A DNA stretch of 64,000 nt from Paenibacillus sambharensis (GTDB lineage: Bacteria > Bacillota > Bacilli > Paenibacillales > Paenibacillaceae). Below are positions 16,711 through 25,917 of this stretch, in pieces (the first letter of the stretch is position 1; the number at the start of each line of letters is the position of its first letter). Location of the stretch: assembly GCF_003233845.1 (NCBI RefSeq), contig NZ_QKRB01000043.1, positions 1-64,000 of the forward strand, written 5' to 3'. A program made the translations under genes and the position numbers. The notes below the pieces were generated by a model, which saw nothing but the letters and a program-made list of their open reading frames with translations, had not been told where the DNA came from and ran no database searches.

Positions 16711-17907
16711 ATGCGAAACAATTTTATCGGTGCAGTGATGATATCCTTGGTTGTGATCTTGACGACCGGCTGCTGGGACCGGAGGGAAGTCAATGATGTA
16801 GCGTTCGTCATGGGAACCGCATTAGATAAAGAAGGGGACAAGTACAGAGCCAGTATCCAGGTGGCGCTGCCTAGTCAGCTGGGCGGAAGCAGCTCGGGGG
16901 GAAGCGGCGGAGGAGGGGGAGGGAGCGGCAAAGCATGGGCGCTTTTCTCCAAGTCAGGGGAAACTATACGCATAGCCAACAATATGGAGCAGGCAGGCAT
17001 ACCCCGTCAGCTGTATTTTGCCCACAGGCGAACCTTTCTTGTTGGAGAAGACATGGCCAAGGAAGGAATAGCGCCGTTAATGGATATACTGGGCCGCTTG
17101 CCGCAGAACCGGCTGTCTGTCTTTATGGTTATAACTGAAGGGCCTGCTCTGCCTTATATGAAGGTAACCAGCGAGATCGAGCGGTTTCCCTCAGAGATTG
17201 TAAGGGAACTAGCGGCAGCTTATATGAAATCGCCGGCAATGGCCAAGACGGTTATCCATCGGCTGCTCTCTGAAGGGATGGACCTGGCCATACCCGCTGT
17301 GCGAATTGTATCGCAGGAGACCGGGCCAGGGGCTTCCGACAAGACAACCATCAAGATGGACGGCATGGCCGTGTTCAAGGACGACAAGCTGGTCAAACAG
17401 ATATTCGGACAAGAAGCAGAAGCCCTGCTGCTTGCGATGGGTGAAGCTCAGATGGTTGAAGTCCCCATTAAGCCTCCAAGGGGTAAAGGGACCATTGTGC
17501 TTCGTGTTCAGCGGCCTAACGTCAAGCTGAACCCGAAGGTGAAGAGTCCTGATGATATCAAGTTCACCCTGACGCTGGAAGGCAATGTCTCAGTCGTAGA
17601 GAATGCTTCTGCATTTGATACGGCGAGTGACTCTCATCTGAACGAACTGGAGGAAGTGCTGAATACAGAGCTGGAAGGCCGCTTGAAAGATTTGATCAAG
17701 CAGCTTCAGACGGAATACCGGTCGGACCCGATTGGCTTCGCCCAAACGCTCTATTTCCATAAGCCACAGCTGTGGCGGCATATTAAGAACAAGTGGGAGA
17801 TGATCTACCCGACTATTAAAGTGGAAGTCATATCCGCTATGCATATGGAGAATACCGGGACGGTATTAAAGCCCCTCGGCATCCAGGAGGAGGAGATGGT
17901 GGAATGA
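16711..17907 (+). CDS. Ger(x)C-family germinant receptor lipoprotein
   Basis: A 398-residue C subunit of the germinant receptor. It has a signal peptide with the lipobox LTTGC followed by the near-invariant CWDRREVNDVAFV of the Ger(x)C family, then the three-domain body ending in a helix-rich segment (about residues 290-390). A Gly/Ser-rich stretch of about 18 residues near residue 55 is unusual and may be a flexible insert. The gene starts six bases after gerA and overlaps the next small gene by four bases (ATGA), so all are translated together. The lipoprotein would sit on the outer face of the inner spore membrane. Confidence 0.92.
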   Translation: MRNNFIGAVMISLVVILTTGCWDRREVNDVAFVMGTALDKEGDKYRASIQVALPSQLGGSSSGGSGGGGGGSGKAWALFSKSGETIRIANNMEQAGIPRQLYFAHRRTFLVGEDMAKEGIAPLMDILGRLPQNRLSVFMVITEGPALPYMKVTSEIERFPSEIVRELAAAYMKSPAMAKTVIHRLLSEGMDLAIPAVRIVSQETGPGASDKTTIKMDGMAVFKDDKLVKQIFGQEAEALLLAMGEAQMVEVPIKPPRGKGTIVLRVQRPNVKLNPKVKSPDDIKFTLTLEGNVSVVENASAFDTASDSHLNELEEVLNTELEGRLKDLIKQLQTEYRSDPIGFAQTLYFHKPQLWRHIKNKWEMIYPTIKVEVISAMHMENTGTVLKPLGIQEEEMVE

Positions 17908-18122
17908 GCGGTTCTATAATGGCTATATTTGCCTGGCTGCTGTTCGTAGCTGTGGTAAATGGGCCGTATTGGGGCAGCACCAGCAGATGGAATCTATGGC
18001 TGTCTGTCCTGCTGTCGGGGGCGGCTGCATTGATTTGCTATCTGATGACTGCTCACCATGGCATGACAAGCCCGGCTGTCTGGATCATGCGAATGCTTAG
18101 TCCTCTTATGCCAAGCTCCTGA
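17904..18122 (+). CDS. Small two-helix membrane protein, candidate germinant receptor D subunit
   Basis: A 72-residue protein with two predicted membrane helices (about residues 4-22 and 31-51) and little else. It overlaps the gerC start-stop by four bases and lies between the C and B subunit genes. Small two-helix D subunits of 70-75 residues encoded in or next to gerA operons have been described in Bacillus and shown to modulate germination; size, topology and position match. There is no sequence motif to rely on, so the assignment rests on context. Confidence 0.65.
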   Translation: MSGSIMAIFAWLLFVAVVNGPYWGSTSRWNLWLSVLLSGAAALICYLMTAHHGMTSPAVWIMRMLSPLMPSS

Positions 18123-18145
18123 ACAACTCTTCTGGGGAGGATACA

Positions 18146-19219
18146 ATGGAAGAACGCTTATCAAAGCATCAGGTACTGCTCATTGGGATTTTGTACAGCT
18201 ACACTAGTACCAATATTAGTGTGCAGGCACAGAGCGCCTACTATGTCAAACAGCATATCTGGCTGGCACAGATTATTCCGGCCGTGCTGATTCTGCTCGT
18301 GCTCTGGCTGCTGTCCTATATCATGAAGAAGTACCCTGACCATAACCTGTTCCAGATTTTCAAAATCAGGTTTCCAAGGCTGGGAAGACTGCTGATCGTC
18401 TGCTATATCCTGTTCTTCTTTTACGTGATGTTCCGGGATGTCAGAATGACCAGCGACTTTGTTAATGCAGCCCTGCTTCCAAGGACTCCGCTAATTCTGA
18501 TTGGCTCTCTGATGGTGTTGACGGTTGTACTGATCGCAAGGGATGGAATTGTCCCGCTGGCCCGGATGACAGAGTTGTTCGGTTTCTCGATGCTCGCCAT
18601 TGTTTTTCTGCTGCCGCTGCTGTTTGTGGGGGATCTACAATGGGACAACTTATTGCCCTTAACTGATGTGAATTTGGGGGATCTGTTCACCGGTACCTGG
18701 TACCTGATATCTTACACCGGCGAGATCATCGGGATTTTCTTTCTGGCAACCCATCGCAGCTTCCGGTTTCGGACAGCAGCCTTGGCGCTAGGGATTGCTC
18801 TGTACCAGCTGTTAAATATTGCGTTTCTCACTCTGCTGGTCCTGGGTGCTCCGATTATGGGCAGGATTGTGTATCCTAGCTTCGAGCTGGTAAGGCATAT
18901 TCACCTTACAGACTTCCTGGACCGTATGGATCTCCCTATGGTAGGGATTTATATGCCTTCTCTGATCATTAAGATCGGCTACAGCCTTGTCATTGTATGC
19001 ATGGGGCTGAAGGAGCTCTCGCCGAATATATCGGGGCGTATGATGACGGCGCCGGTCGGTTTCCTCGCCTTTTCATTTTCTTTCTGGTTTTATGAAAGCT
19101 TAATGCAGATGCTGAATTTCAATAGAACCTGGACCACGATTGCTTTGCTCTTCGAGGTTCTCATTCCCCTGCTTGTATTTCCCTTCTTCATTCCCAAGCA
19201 CAAACTGGGCGCCCGCTAG
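18146..19219 (+). CDS. GerB-family endospore germination permease
   Basis: A 357-residue membrane protein with about ten helices, the B subunit of the germinant receptor and a member of the APC-superfamily spore permeases. The N-terminus (KHQVLLIGILYSYTSTNIS) and the central YLISYTGEIIGIFFLA segment fit the family. ATG 18146 has GGGGAGG eight bases upstream. It follows the small D-like gene by 23 bases and closes the operon. A weak hairpin overlaps its stop codon (GGGCG 19207-19211 with CGCCC 19227-19231). The subunit order A-C-D-B differs from the A-B-C order of the Bacillus subtilis gerA operon. Confidence 0.92.
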   Translation: MEERLSKHQVLLIGILYSYTSTNISVQAQSAYYVKQHIWLAQIIPAVLILLVLWLLSYIMKKYPDHNLFQIFKIRFPRLGRLLIVCYILFFFYVMFRDVRMTSDFVNAALLPRTPLILIGSLMVLTVVLIARDGIVPLARMTELFGFSMLAIVFLLPLLFVGDLQWDNLLPLTDVNLGDLFTGTWYLISYTGEIIGIFFLATHRSFRFRTAALALGIALYQLLNIAFLTLLVLGAPIMGRIVYPSFELVRHIHLTDFLDRMDLPMVGIYMPSLIIKIGYSLVIVCMGLKELSPNISGRMMTAPVGFLAFSFSFWFYESLMQMLNFNRTWTTIALLFEVLIPLLVFPFFIPKHKLGAR

Positions 19220-19250
19220 CCGGGAACGCCCATTTTCTACTGCCAACCGC

Positions 19251-19278
19251 ACCACCGGATGTCCCGGGTCATACTATA
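19251..19278 (+). promoter_or_regulatory. SigK-type mother-cell promoter of gerE
   Basis: AC at 19251-19252, a 17-base spacer, then CATACTATA (19270-19278) matches the SigK pattern AC-N16/17-CATANNNTA. It lies 60 bases before the gerE start. In Bacillus gerE is a SigK-dependent mother-cell gene, so the site fits known biology. Confidence 0.65.
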
Positions 19279-19338
19279 TGTTGACTGTATCCCTGAACCT
19301 TGTAAACACCATAAAACCCGGCAAGGAGGGGTGACATC

Positions 19339-19563
19339 TTGAAGGGAGACGACCACAAGAGCAAGTTTTTACTGACGCATCGTGAACGCGAGGTTTTTGA
19401 GCTGCTGGTACAGGATAAAACAACACGAGACATTGCGCAGCAATTGTTCATCAGCGAGAAAACGGTACGCAACCATATCTCCAATGTCATGCAAAAACTG
19501 AACGTTAAAGGTCGTTCGCAAGCGGTTGTCGAGCTGATCAAGCTTGGTGAATTGAAAATTTGA
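19339..19563 (+). CDS. gerE: Spore germination/coat transcription factor GerE
   Basis: A 74-residue LuxR/FixJ-type DNA-binding protein, exactly the length of Bacillus GerE, with the near-identical stretches LTHREREVFELLVQDKTT, LFISEKTVRNHISNVMQKL and VKGRSQAVVELI. It is essentially a bare helix-turn-helix domain that acts late in the mother cell, switching on coat genes and repressing others with SigK. It starts with TTG 19339 behind AAGGAGGGG. A SigK-type promoter precedes it and a terminator follows, so it is monocistronic. Confidence 0.97.
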   Translation: MKGDDHKSKFLLTHREREVFELLVQDKTTRDIAQQLFISEKTVRNHISNVMQKLNVKGRSQAVVELIKLGELKI

Positions 19564-19588
19564 CCGGCGTTCGCCATCCGGCACTTCT

Positions 19589-19636
19589 AAACCTTCTGGC
19601 CGCTTTCGCAAGAAAGCCGGCGAGAAGGTTTTTTTG
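19589..19636 (+). terminator. gerE terminator
   Basis: AAACCTTCT (19589-19597) pairs with AGAAGGTTT (19623-19631) and is followed by a T run. It ends the gerE transcript. A second small stem can form in the loop. Confidence 0.85.
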
Positions 19637-19660
19637 AGATGCGGAGGTGCTGTGGGGGAT

Positions 19661-20245
19661 TTACTTTCTGAGAAACTTCGGTGGACTGGTCTGCTGGAGC
19701 CTCTGGAAGAAGACCGTTATCCAGACGGAGACGAGCATAATGACCATATACCCGCAGAACAGCAGCAGGTAATTCATCCATTCATGCAGCTTAAACAGCC
19801 CGATTGAGGTCATAATGGGCTTGAAAACAAAAGCGAAGCCTGCGCTCAGCAGGGTCAGGAACAGGTAGCGGCTCCTGCCATGATTAATGGCCCACTGATA
19901 GACAAGCATGTAGGAGACAGGCACGAGGGAGACATCAAGCATAAAACTGACCGGTGTAAAGGGGATGACCTGATAAGGGTACTCCCACAAGCCGTGAAGC
20001 ACACCGTATGTGTCAATATGGGAAAACCACGTATGTACGTTAAACCCGAAGAAGCCGATGTGGAATGCCTTGCCCCGATCGATATATAGGTATACGACGA
20101 TAAGAGGGACGATTAGAATTGCAGCGCAGAGCCAGAACTGCCATGTGCCTAGATGGGAGTAATTAATCCAATAATTAAGCAGTTCACTGGAATTGCTCTT
20201 GTAGCCTTGTCTTAGATGCTCAAGAATGCCCATCTGTTCCCGCAT
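19661..20245 (-). CDS. CBO0543-family membrane protein
   Basis: A 194-residue protein with about five membrane helices and little polar sequence, matching the CBO0543 family of spore-former membrane proteins in size and character (conserved feel of the DRGKAFHIGFFGFNVHTWFS loop after the first helix and LHEWMNY near the end). Its function is not known; relatives occur mostly in Bacillales and Clostridia. ATG 20245 follows GGAGG by nine bases on the minus strand. It stands between gerE and a phosphatase gene and is not clearly in an operon with either. Confidence 0.75.
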   Translation of the reverse strand: MREQMGILEHLRQGYKSNSSELLNYWINYSHLGTWQFWLCAAILIVPLIVVYLYIDRGKAFHIGFFGFNVHTWFSHIDTYGVLHGLWEYPYQVIPFTPVSFMLDVSLVPVSYMLVYQWAINHGRSRYLFLTLLSAGFAFVFKPIMTSIGLFKLHEWMNYLLLFCGYMVIMLVSVWITVFFQRLQQTSPPKFLRK

Positions 20246-20341
20246 GCTCGACTGCCTCCAATTATCAGGATAATGTAGAGTATTTGCTTAGACAGTTAAG
20301 ATCATTCACAAGAGCTTAAGCTGGCAGCGGTTACACATCGT

Positions 20342-20394
20342 AAAACCGCCGACGCCGGTCTTCACGGGAAATCGATGACAGGCGCGGCGGTTTT
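20342..20394. terminator. Terminator of the phosphatase gene
   Basis: AAAACCGCC (20342-20350) pairs with GGCGGTTTT (20386-20394). On the minus strand the stem is followed by TTTTA and lies directly behind the stop of the phosphatase gene, so it likely ends that transcript. Confidence 0.7.
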
Positions 20395-20404
20395 TCAAGG
20401 TCTT

Positions 20405-20857
20405 TCATCCTTTAGAGTCTGGTTTAACGGAGAGCTGCTCCTCCAGCCGGTCCAGCAGACGGAGATAAGGAAGGGGAGGACTGAGATCGGGCTTGCGCTT
20501 GCGCACCTCTTGAAGAGCGCGCTCTCTGCCGAGCCGGTAACGTACCATATAGAGGGCGGTCAGTACCAAGCCAGCCCGGTGTTTGCCGTTCGTACAGTGA
20601 ACCAGTACAGTCTCACCTTTATCAAGCATCCTGTTAATCTTATAAACGAGATTAATCAGCCAGGGAAGCTTGGGCATCTGCCACATGGGAAGCGGCTCCC
20701 ATAGAAGTAGAGTACCCTTCAGCCAATCCGGGGGCAGGTCCGGACGGAGACTTAAATTAACGACAACAGTCACCTGGCTGCTGACAAATTCCCAATCCTT
20801 GCCTCGCAGTGAGCCGCTGGCATACAGAATGTTATGAATCATTTCAGTCGCTGCCAT
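20405..20857 (-). CDS. Dual-specificity/tyrosine phosphatase-like protein
   Basis: A 150-residue cysteine-based phosphatase with the catalytic loop HCTNGKHRAG (HCxxGxxR; Cys about residue 96, Arg about residue 102) and the upstream general-acid region around WEPLPMW. Small soluble members of this family dephosphorylate proteins or, in some cases, phosphosugars or inositol phosphates. ATG 20857 follows AGGAGGGA by six bases. It is a single gene, divergent from the Gfo/Idh/MocA oxidoreductase, with its own terminator. The substrate is unknown. Confidence 0.8.
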   Translation of the reverse strand: MAATEMIHNILYASGSLRGKDWEFVSSQVTVVVNLSLRPDLPPDWLKGTLLLWEPLPMWQMPKLPWLINLVYKINRMLDKGETVLVHCTNGKHRAGLVLTALYMVRYRLGRERALQEVRKRKPDLSPPLPYLRLLDRLEEQLSVKPDSKG

Positions 20858-21064
20858 GGTCTCCCTCCTGTTCGTATACTCTATAATATGGACACAAGCT
20901 GGCAGTGGTCTCCGCTCCCCGGCAAGAAGGGAAGGGATGGGCCAATGTCGGTCAACTGGATAGGGGAAAGAACAGGTTAAGGGGAAAGTCTGCGCTTCGG
21001 CCCCGGACTACAATATAGGTGTAGTCAATACAGCTAATAGAATATTCCGGAAGGGGCGGCTTGG

Positions 21065-22228
21065 ATGGAGAATATAAGAGTAGGCATAATCGGGGTTGGC
21101 AATATGGGCTCCGCCCATGCTGCGCTGCTGGCTGAGGGACGGATTGAAGGCGCCGTACTCCGTGCGGTTGCCGACCTGCGCAAGGACAGGCTTGTCTGGG
21201 CGGCCGATAATTTGGGCAGCAGTATCAGGCGGTTCGAGCAGCCGGCAGAATTGTTCGGCTCGGGAGAGATCGATGCGGTGATTATCTGTACTCCGCACTA
21301 TAGTCATCCGGCGCTTGCTAAGGAAGCTTTCGCGGCTGGCCTTCACGTGCTGGTGGAAAAGCCTGCCGGCGTCTATACGAAACAGGTGCGGGAAATGAAT
21401 GAGGCGGCGGCAGCCAGCGGACGGGTATTCGGTATCATGTACAACCAGCGGACTAATCCGCTGTATGCCAAGCTCAGAGAGCTTGTTCAGGCCGGAGAAT
21501 TGGGCGAGATCAGGCGGATCAACTGGATTATCACGAACTGGTACCGTTCCCAGAGCTATTATGATTCTGGAGGCTGGCGGGCCACATGGGCAGGCGAAGG
21601 AGGCGGTGTGCTTCTCAACCAAGATCCCCATCAGCTGGATCTGTGGCAGTGGATCACGGGCATGATGCCTTCGCGGATCCGGGCATTTTGCGGCTTTGGC
21701 AGGCATCGTGACATCGAGGTCGAGAATGATGTGACAGCCTATGCCGAATATCCGAACGGTGCAACCGCAGTATTCGTTACCTCCACCTTCGAGACGCCAG
21801 GTACAAACAGGCTTGAACTGTCGGGTGAGAAGGGGAAAATGGTGGTCGAGGATGGGAAGCTTACCTTCCATCGGCTTCGAGTCAGTGAACCGGAGTTCAA
21901 CCGGACGTACACCGGCGGCTTTGGACAGCCGGAGTGCTGGACGATAGATGTGCCGGTCTCGGGGACGGCCTCTGATCATCCGGGCATCATCCGCAATTGG
22001 ATAGAAGCCATCCGGCATGGCAGTCCTTTGCTCGCGCCAGGTGAGGAAGGGATCAAAGGCCTGATGCTCTCCAATGCAATGCTGCTGTCCTCTTGGACAG
22101 ATGATTGGGTGACGCTGCCAATTGATGAAGAATTATTCTACACCAAACTGCAGGAACAGGTTAGAAATTCCTCCAGCCTCAAGGACAGCGGGAGCGCACG
22201 AACCCTGGATATTAGCGGAACCTACTAG
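21065..22228 (+). CDS. Gfo/Idh/MocA-family oxidoreductase
   Basis: A 387-residue NAD(P)-dependent sugar oxidoreductase. The N-terminal Rossmann domain opens with VGIIGVGNMGSAHA (about residues 6-19) and contains the EKPAG motif (about residue 98) with the conserved catalytic Lys. The C-terminal domain has the GGxWRATWAGEGGGVLLNQDPHQLD stretch with the conserved Asp and His of the active site. It probably oxidises or dehydrates a sugar, inositol or amino-sugar derivative. It sits before carbohydrate locus 2 but ends in its own terminator 220 bases before the kinase, so it is likely a separate unit. Confidence 0.9.
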   Translation: MENIRVGIIGVGNMGSAHAALLAEGRIEGAVLRAVADLRKDRLVWAADNLGSSIRRFEQPAELFGSGEIDAVIICTPHYSHPALAKEAFAAGLHVLVEKPAGVYTKQVREMNEAAAASGRVFGIMYNQRTNPLYAKLRELVQAGELGEIRRINWIITNWYRSQSYYDSGGWRATWAGEGGGVLLNQDPHQLDLWQWITGMMPSRIRAFCGFGRHRDIEVENDVTAYAEYPNGATAVFVTSTFETPGTNRLELSGEKGKMVVEDGKLTFHRLRVSEPEFNRTYTGGFGQPECWTIDVPVSGTASDHPGIIRNWIEAIRHGSPLLAPGEEGIKGLMLSNAMLLSSWTDDWVTLPIDEELFYTKLQEQVRNSSSLKDSGSARTLDISGTY

Positions 22229-22250
22229 TAATGATGTCGTGAAATTTAAG

Positions 22251-22289
22251 CCGGCCTTCGTTTTATACGGAGGACCGGTTCTTTTTTTT
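22251..22289 (+). terminator. Terminator of the oxidoreductase gene
   Basis: CCGGCCTTCG (22251-22260) pairs with CGG-AGG-A-CCGG (22268-22278) with one bulged A, followed by a run of eight or more T. It separates the oxidoreductase from the following two-component genes. Confidence 0.85.
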
Positions 22290-22448
22290 GCAAACTGGTT
22301 TCGAAAAGTGCACAAAGGTTGTATTTTTCCACTTGCTGGCCGATAAGAAGAATGACACCATTAATTGGGTTCTGAAAGTCTGGTGTACAAGCGCTCCATC
22401 CTGTCATACAATTTACAGACGACATAATCCGACAAGGCGGTTTCCGGC

Positions 22449-24179
22449 ATGCCCAAACTTAATTTATTCACCAAGATCGTGACACTTATTGTGCTGATGG
22501 TTGTCCCCATTATTGTTCTGTATTTATATTCCAACAAGGTTAGTACCGATGTCCTTGCCACAGAACTGAGCAAATCCAATGCGGATCAGCTGTCTTTTTT
22601 TCAAACACAGGTAGACACACAGGTTGACCAGCTGACCATATGGCCGACGCTGCTCGTCCATGACCCTGACATTGCTGCCTTAAAGGAAGTACAGCTCGTT
22701 CAGCACTACCTTGATCTTGAACAAATATCCGTTATTAAACGGGTTCAGACCAAGCTGAGCATACAGGAGAGCTCTTCCAACTGGGACAGCGAATTAATCA
22801 TCTACTCGCCTTCCATTAACCGTGCCGTTTCCATTAACGATGCAAAGCTTTATGACCGCGAGGATTTGAAGGCCCGGGTTCACCCGAATTGGCAGGTGCG
22901 CAAGGGTACGGGGGATGCTGAAGAGGAATTTGTGTTCTCAATGGTTACGGTTACGCCAATATCTACGTTGTACCGGCCGGATGAAGCAAATCTGATTATT
23001 GAGGTTCGTTTTGACAGCGGTAACATTGTAAAAATGCTCGATCAGTTTAAGAATGACGGGCGCCGTGATCCGATCTACTACAAGAAGGATACAGGCATCA
23101 TCTACAACCGGACGGCTGACAAGGAACAGACCGCACAGATCATCAAGCAGCTGGAGCGGCAGAACAGCGGGTTAAGCGGCAGTCTGACGATGAATATAGA
23201 TGGGGAGAAATATCTGGTTAATACGGTGATGTCCAGGTCTACCGGATGGTATTTGATTGATTATATGCCGCTCTCGGATATTTTACGTCCGATTCATAAG
23301 TCCAATGAGCTGTTTTATATTTCGGCCGGATCTCTGCTGGTGATGAGCTGCCTGGCGGCCTACCTGCTTTACGCTCAGGTGCAGGTGCCGCTGCGTCAGC
23401 TGGTTATAGCTTTTCAGCGGCTTAAGAATGCCGATTACAGCGTCAGGCTCCTGCCCAAGGGGCGGACGGAATTCAGCTTCCTCTTTGAGAGATTTAACTT
23501 GATGGTGGAGCAGATTCAGGAGCTGTTCCAGCACGTGTATAAGGAACAGCTGCATGTTAAGGAAGCCAGGCTGAAGCAGCTCCAGTCGCAGATCAATCCG
23601 CATTTCTTCTACAACTGCTTCTCCTTTATCTCCAGTATGGCCAAGCTTGAAAATCATCAGGCTGTTGTGGCCATGTCTCAAAGCCTGGCCCAATACTACC
23701 GATATACAACCAGACAAGAGAGGGACCTTGTGTCTCTCGGAGAAGAGCTGGATTTTGTCGACAACTATCTTGCGATTCAGAAAATGCGGATGAACCGGCT
23801 TCATTTTGAAATCATGGTTCCGGCCCGCTTAAGGCGCATAGAGATCCCGCCGCTGGTCATTCAGCCGCTGGTGGAGAATGCGGTGCTTCATGGCATCGAG
23901 CCCAATGCGGATGCTGGCGAGATCCGGGTTTTGTGTGAAGTTGACGGACAGCAGATCAAGGTAACGGTTGAGGACAACGGTAAAGGCATGACAGTAGAAG
24001 ACAGAATGGCCCTGCAGTATAAGATGGATAAACCGATGGATGAGGAAATGGGCTGCGGATTATGGAACGTGCACCAACGGCTGCAGCTGGGCTTCGGCTC
24101 AGAGGCTGGTATCCGTTTCGAGCACTCTCAGCTCGGCGGCCTGAAGGTTACTCTGCAGTGGACTATACTAGATCAATGA
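22449..24179 (+). CDS. YesM-type sensor histidine kinase of carbohydrate locus 2
   Basis: A 576-residue membrane histidine kinase. Two membrane helices (about residues 9-28 and 291-312) surround a large extracytoplasmic sensor region, followed by HAMP, the His_kinase block QSQINPHFFYN (His 385) and a HATPase domain with VEDNGKGM. It should phosphorylate the regulator encoded 27 bases downstream. Build and gene order match the kinase of locus 1, but the sensor domains differ, which suits sensing of another glycan. ATG 22449 has a modest ribosome site. Confidence 0.9.
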   Translation: MPKLNLFTKIVTLIVLMVVPIIVLYLYSNKVSTDVLATELSKSNADQLSFFQTQVDTQVDQLTIWPTLLVHDPDIAALKEVQLVQHYLDLEQISVIKRVQTKLSIQESSSNWDSELIIYSPSINRAVSINDAKLYDREDLKARVHPNWQVRKGTGDAEEEFVFSMVTVTPISTLYRPDEANLIIEVRFDSGNIVKMLDQFKNDGRRDPIYYKKDTGIIYNRTADKEQTAQIIKQLERQNSGLSGSLTMNIDGEKYLVNTVMSRSTGWYLIDYMPLSDILRPIHKSNELFYISAGSLLVMSCLAAYLLYAQVQVPLRQLVIAFQRLKNADYSVRLLPKGRTEFSFLFERFNLMVEQIQELFQHVYKEQLHVKEARLKQLQSQINPHFFYNCFSFISSMAKLENHQAVVAMSQSLAQYYRYTTRQERDLVSLGEELDFVDNYLAIQKMRMNRLHFEIMVPARLRRIEIPPLVIQPLVENAVLHGIEPNADAGEIRVLCEVDGQQIKVTVEDNGKGMTVEDRMALQYKMDKPMDEEMGCGLWNVHQRLQLGFGSEAGIRFEHSQLGGLKVTLQWTILDQ

Positions 24180-24206
24180 TGACATCACAGGAGGACATAG
24201 AGCTCA

Positions 24207-25847
24207 ATGATTGAAATATTGCTTGTTGACGATGAATCCTACGTCACTGAAAGCTTGGCTAAGACGATTCCGTGGCAGAGCCTTGGTGTATCCAGTGTGC
24301 ATCAGGCATCATCTGCCAAGAAGGCGATTGAGATATTAGAGGAACAGTCGGTTGATATTGTCGTTTCGGATATCCGGATGCCCGAGATGGACGGTTTGCG
24401 ATTTATAGCAGAGATTACAGAGCGCTGGCCGAATATCCGGTGTGTGTTGTTAACCGGCCATGCTGATTTTGAATATGCCAAGAAAGCGATTCAGCTGCAG
24501 GTATTCGATTATCTGCTGAAGCCCGTTAATGATGACGAATTTATCCTTACCGTTACGAATGCGATTGAGTCGCTCAAGGATGAGTGGGAGCAGTCCGAGA
24601 AGTACGACAAGCTGGTACACAATCGTCATGCTGATATCGGTGTACTGCGTTCCAACCTGATGCATGATTTGGTGCTCGGACGCAAGCTTTCAAACCGGCT
24701 GATCAAACAGAAGCTGGCTGACTATGACATTCCGATTCCTGTAGAAGACCATGCTGTGATGCTGCTTATTCAGCTGGGCAAACCATTTTCGGCTGCCGAT
24801 CATCACACACTGTCGCTTATGGAATATGCGGTTGGGAATATCGCGGAGGAAGTGTTTGGCGAGAACTTCTCGGTCTGGCACGCCAAGGCTCCGCATGATT
24901 GCCTGCTGTTGATTGTCTCGTTGAAGGCTGACAAGAAGGATGAGCTGGAGTTGTCCCGTAAGTTTGAAGCAGAACGACGGGAGCTGCTGGTTCAGACAGC
25001 CCATTGCCTGCGACAGAATGTCAGCAATTACCTGAAGGGCGATGTCTCGATTGTCATTACCGAATGGTTTACGTTCCCGGATGACATACCGCTAGCCTAC
25101 CGGTCCGGTCTCAGCTCATTCTTCATGACCGAGCAGGACGAGGAGCGGCCTGTCGTATTTCTGGAAGACAAGCTGCAGGTTTATGGCACGGCGGTGAAAT
25201 CGCTGGAGATTCTGTATAAGCCGCCCACACTGATTCATCTGCTGGAGTCCAAGCAGTGGGAAGCGGCCAGGGAGAAGCTGGACCATGTGTTCGCTGATTT
25301 CAAGCAGGCACGTTTCTCGCGCGAGCATATCTATGAAGTCTATCTGGTCATCACCAATGCCTTTATGTATATGGCCCATAAGCAAGGGGTGTACATGTAC
25401 CAGATTGATCAGTCGGGCTTCGACCTATTAACGGATCCTAGTGTGATCTTGTCCGTCGACCGGCTCGAACAGTGGGCTTCCAGCATGATGGACAAGCTGC
25501 GTTCCGAGCTGTCCGAAAGCGATGAGCATACGAAGAGCTATATTATTAAACAGGTGCACGAGTTCGTCTCCAATGAGCTTGGGCAGGAAACCTCGGTGAA
25601 GACCATTGCGGACAAGGTGTTCCTTCACCCGGTATACCTCTCCAAAATTTATAAAGCAGAGACTGGCGAAAGTCTGGGCGACTATATCATCCGGATGCGT
25701 ATGGAGCGGGCGCTGTATCTTCTAAAGCATTCAAATAAGAAAATCTATGAAATTACAGCAGAGCTGGGTTACCAGAATCCACAGTATTTTAGCAAAATGT
25801 TCAAAAAGCATTACGGGCTGACGCCAAATGAATTCCGGGACCAGTAA
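24207..25847 (+). CDS. YesN-type AraC response regulator of carbohydrate locus 2
   Basis: A 546-residue response regulator. The receiver domain has VDDE, phospho-acceptor Asp 55 in VVSDIRMPEMDG and the conserved Lys in YLLKPV. The C-terminal AraC domain (about the last 100 residues) carries VFLHPVYLSKIYKAETGES and ITAELGYQNPQYFSKMFKKHYG. It likely activates the lipoprotein and permease genes behind it. It has a good AGGAGG ribosome site. Similar AAAAG...TGCA-containing stretches occur before the kinase gene and before the lipoprotein gene and could be its operators. Confidence 0.9.
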   Translation: MIEILLVDDESYVTESLAKTIPWQSLGVSSVHQASSAKKAIEILEEQSVDIVVSDIRMPEMDGLRFIAEITERWPNIRCVLLTGHADFEYAKKAIQLQVFDYLLKPVNDDEFILTVTNAIESLKDEWEQSEKYDKLVHNRHADIGVLRSNLMHDLVLGRKLSNRLIKQKLADYDIPIPVEDHAVMLLIQLGKPFSAADHHTLSLMEYAVGNIAEEVFGENFSVWHAKAPHDCLLLIVSLKADKKDELELSRKFEAERRELLVQTAHCLRQNVSNYLKGDVSIVITEWFTFPDDIPLAYRSGLSSFFMTEQDEERPVVFLEDKLQVYGTAVKSLEILYKPPTLIHLLESKQWEAAREKLDHVFADFKQARFSREHIYEVYLVITNAFMYMAHKQGVYMYQIDQSGFDLLTDPSVILSVDRLEQWASSMMDKLRSELSESDEHTKSYIIKQVHEFVSNELGQETSVKTIADKVFLHPVYLSKIYKAETGESLGDYIIRMRMERALYLLKHSNKKIYEITAELGYQNPQYFSKMFKKHYGLTPNEFRDQ

Positions 25848-25917
25848 ATGATCCATGATGTTGTAAAAGGTGCAGAAATGTTCGGTTTGTGTCATATGAT
25901 CAACTTACGCCTCCGCC

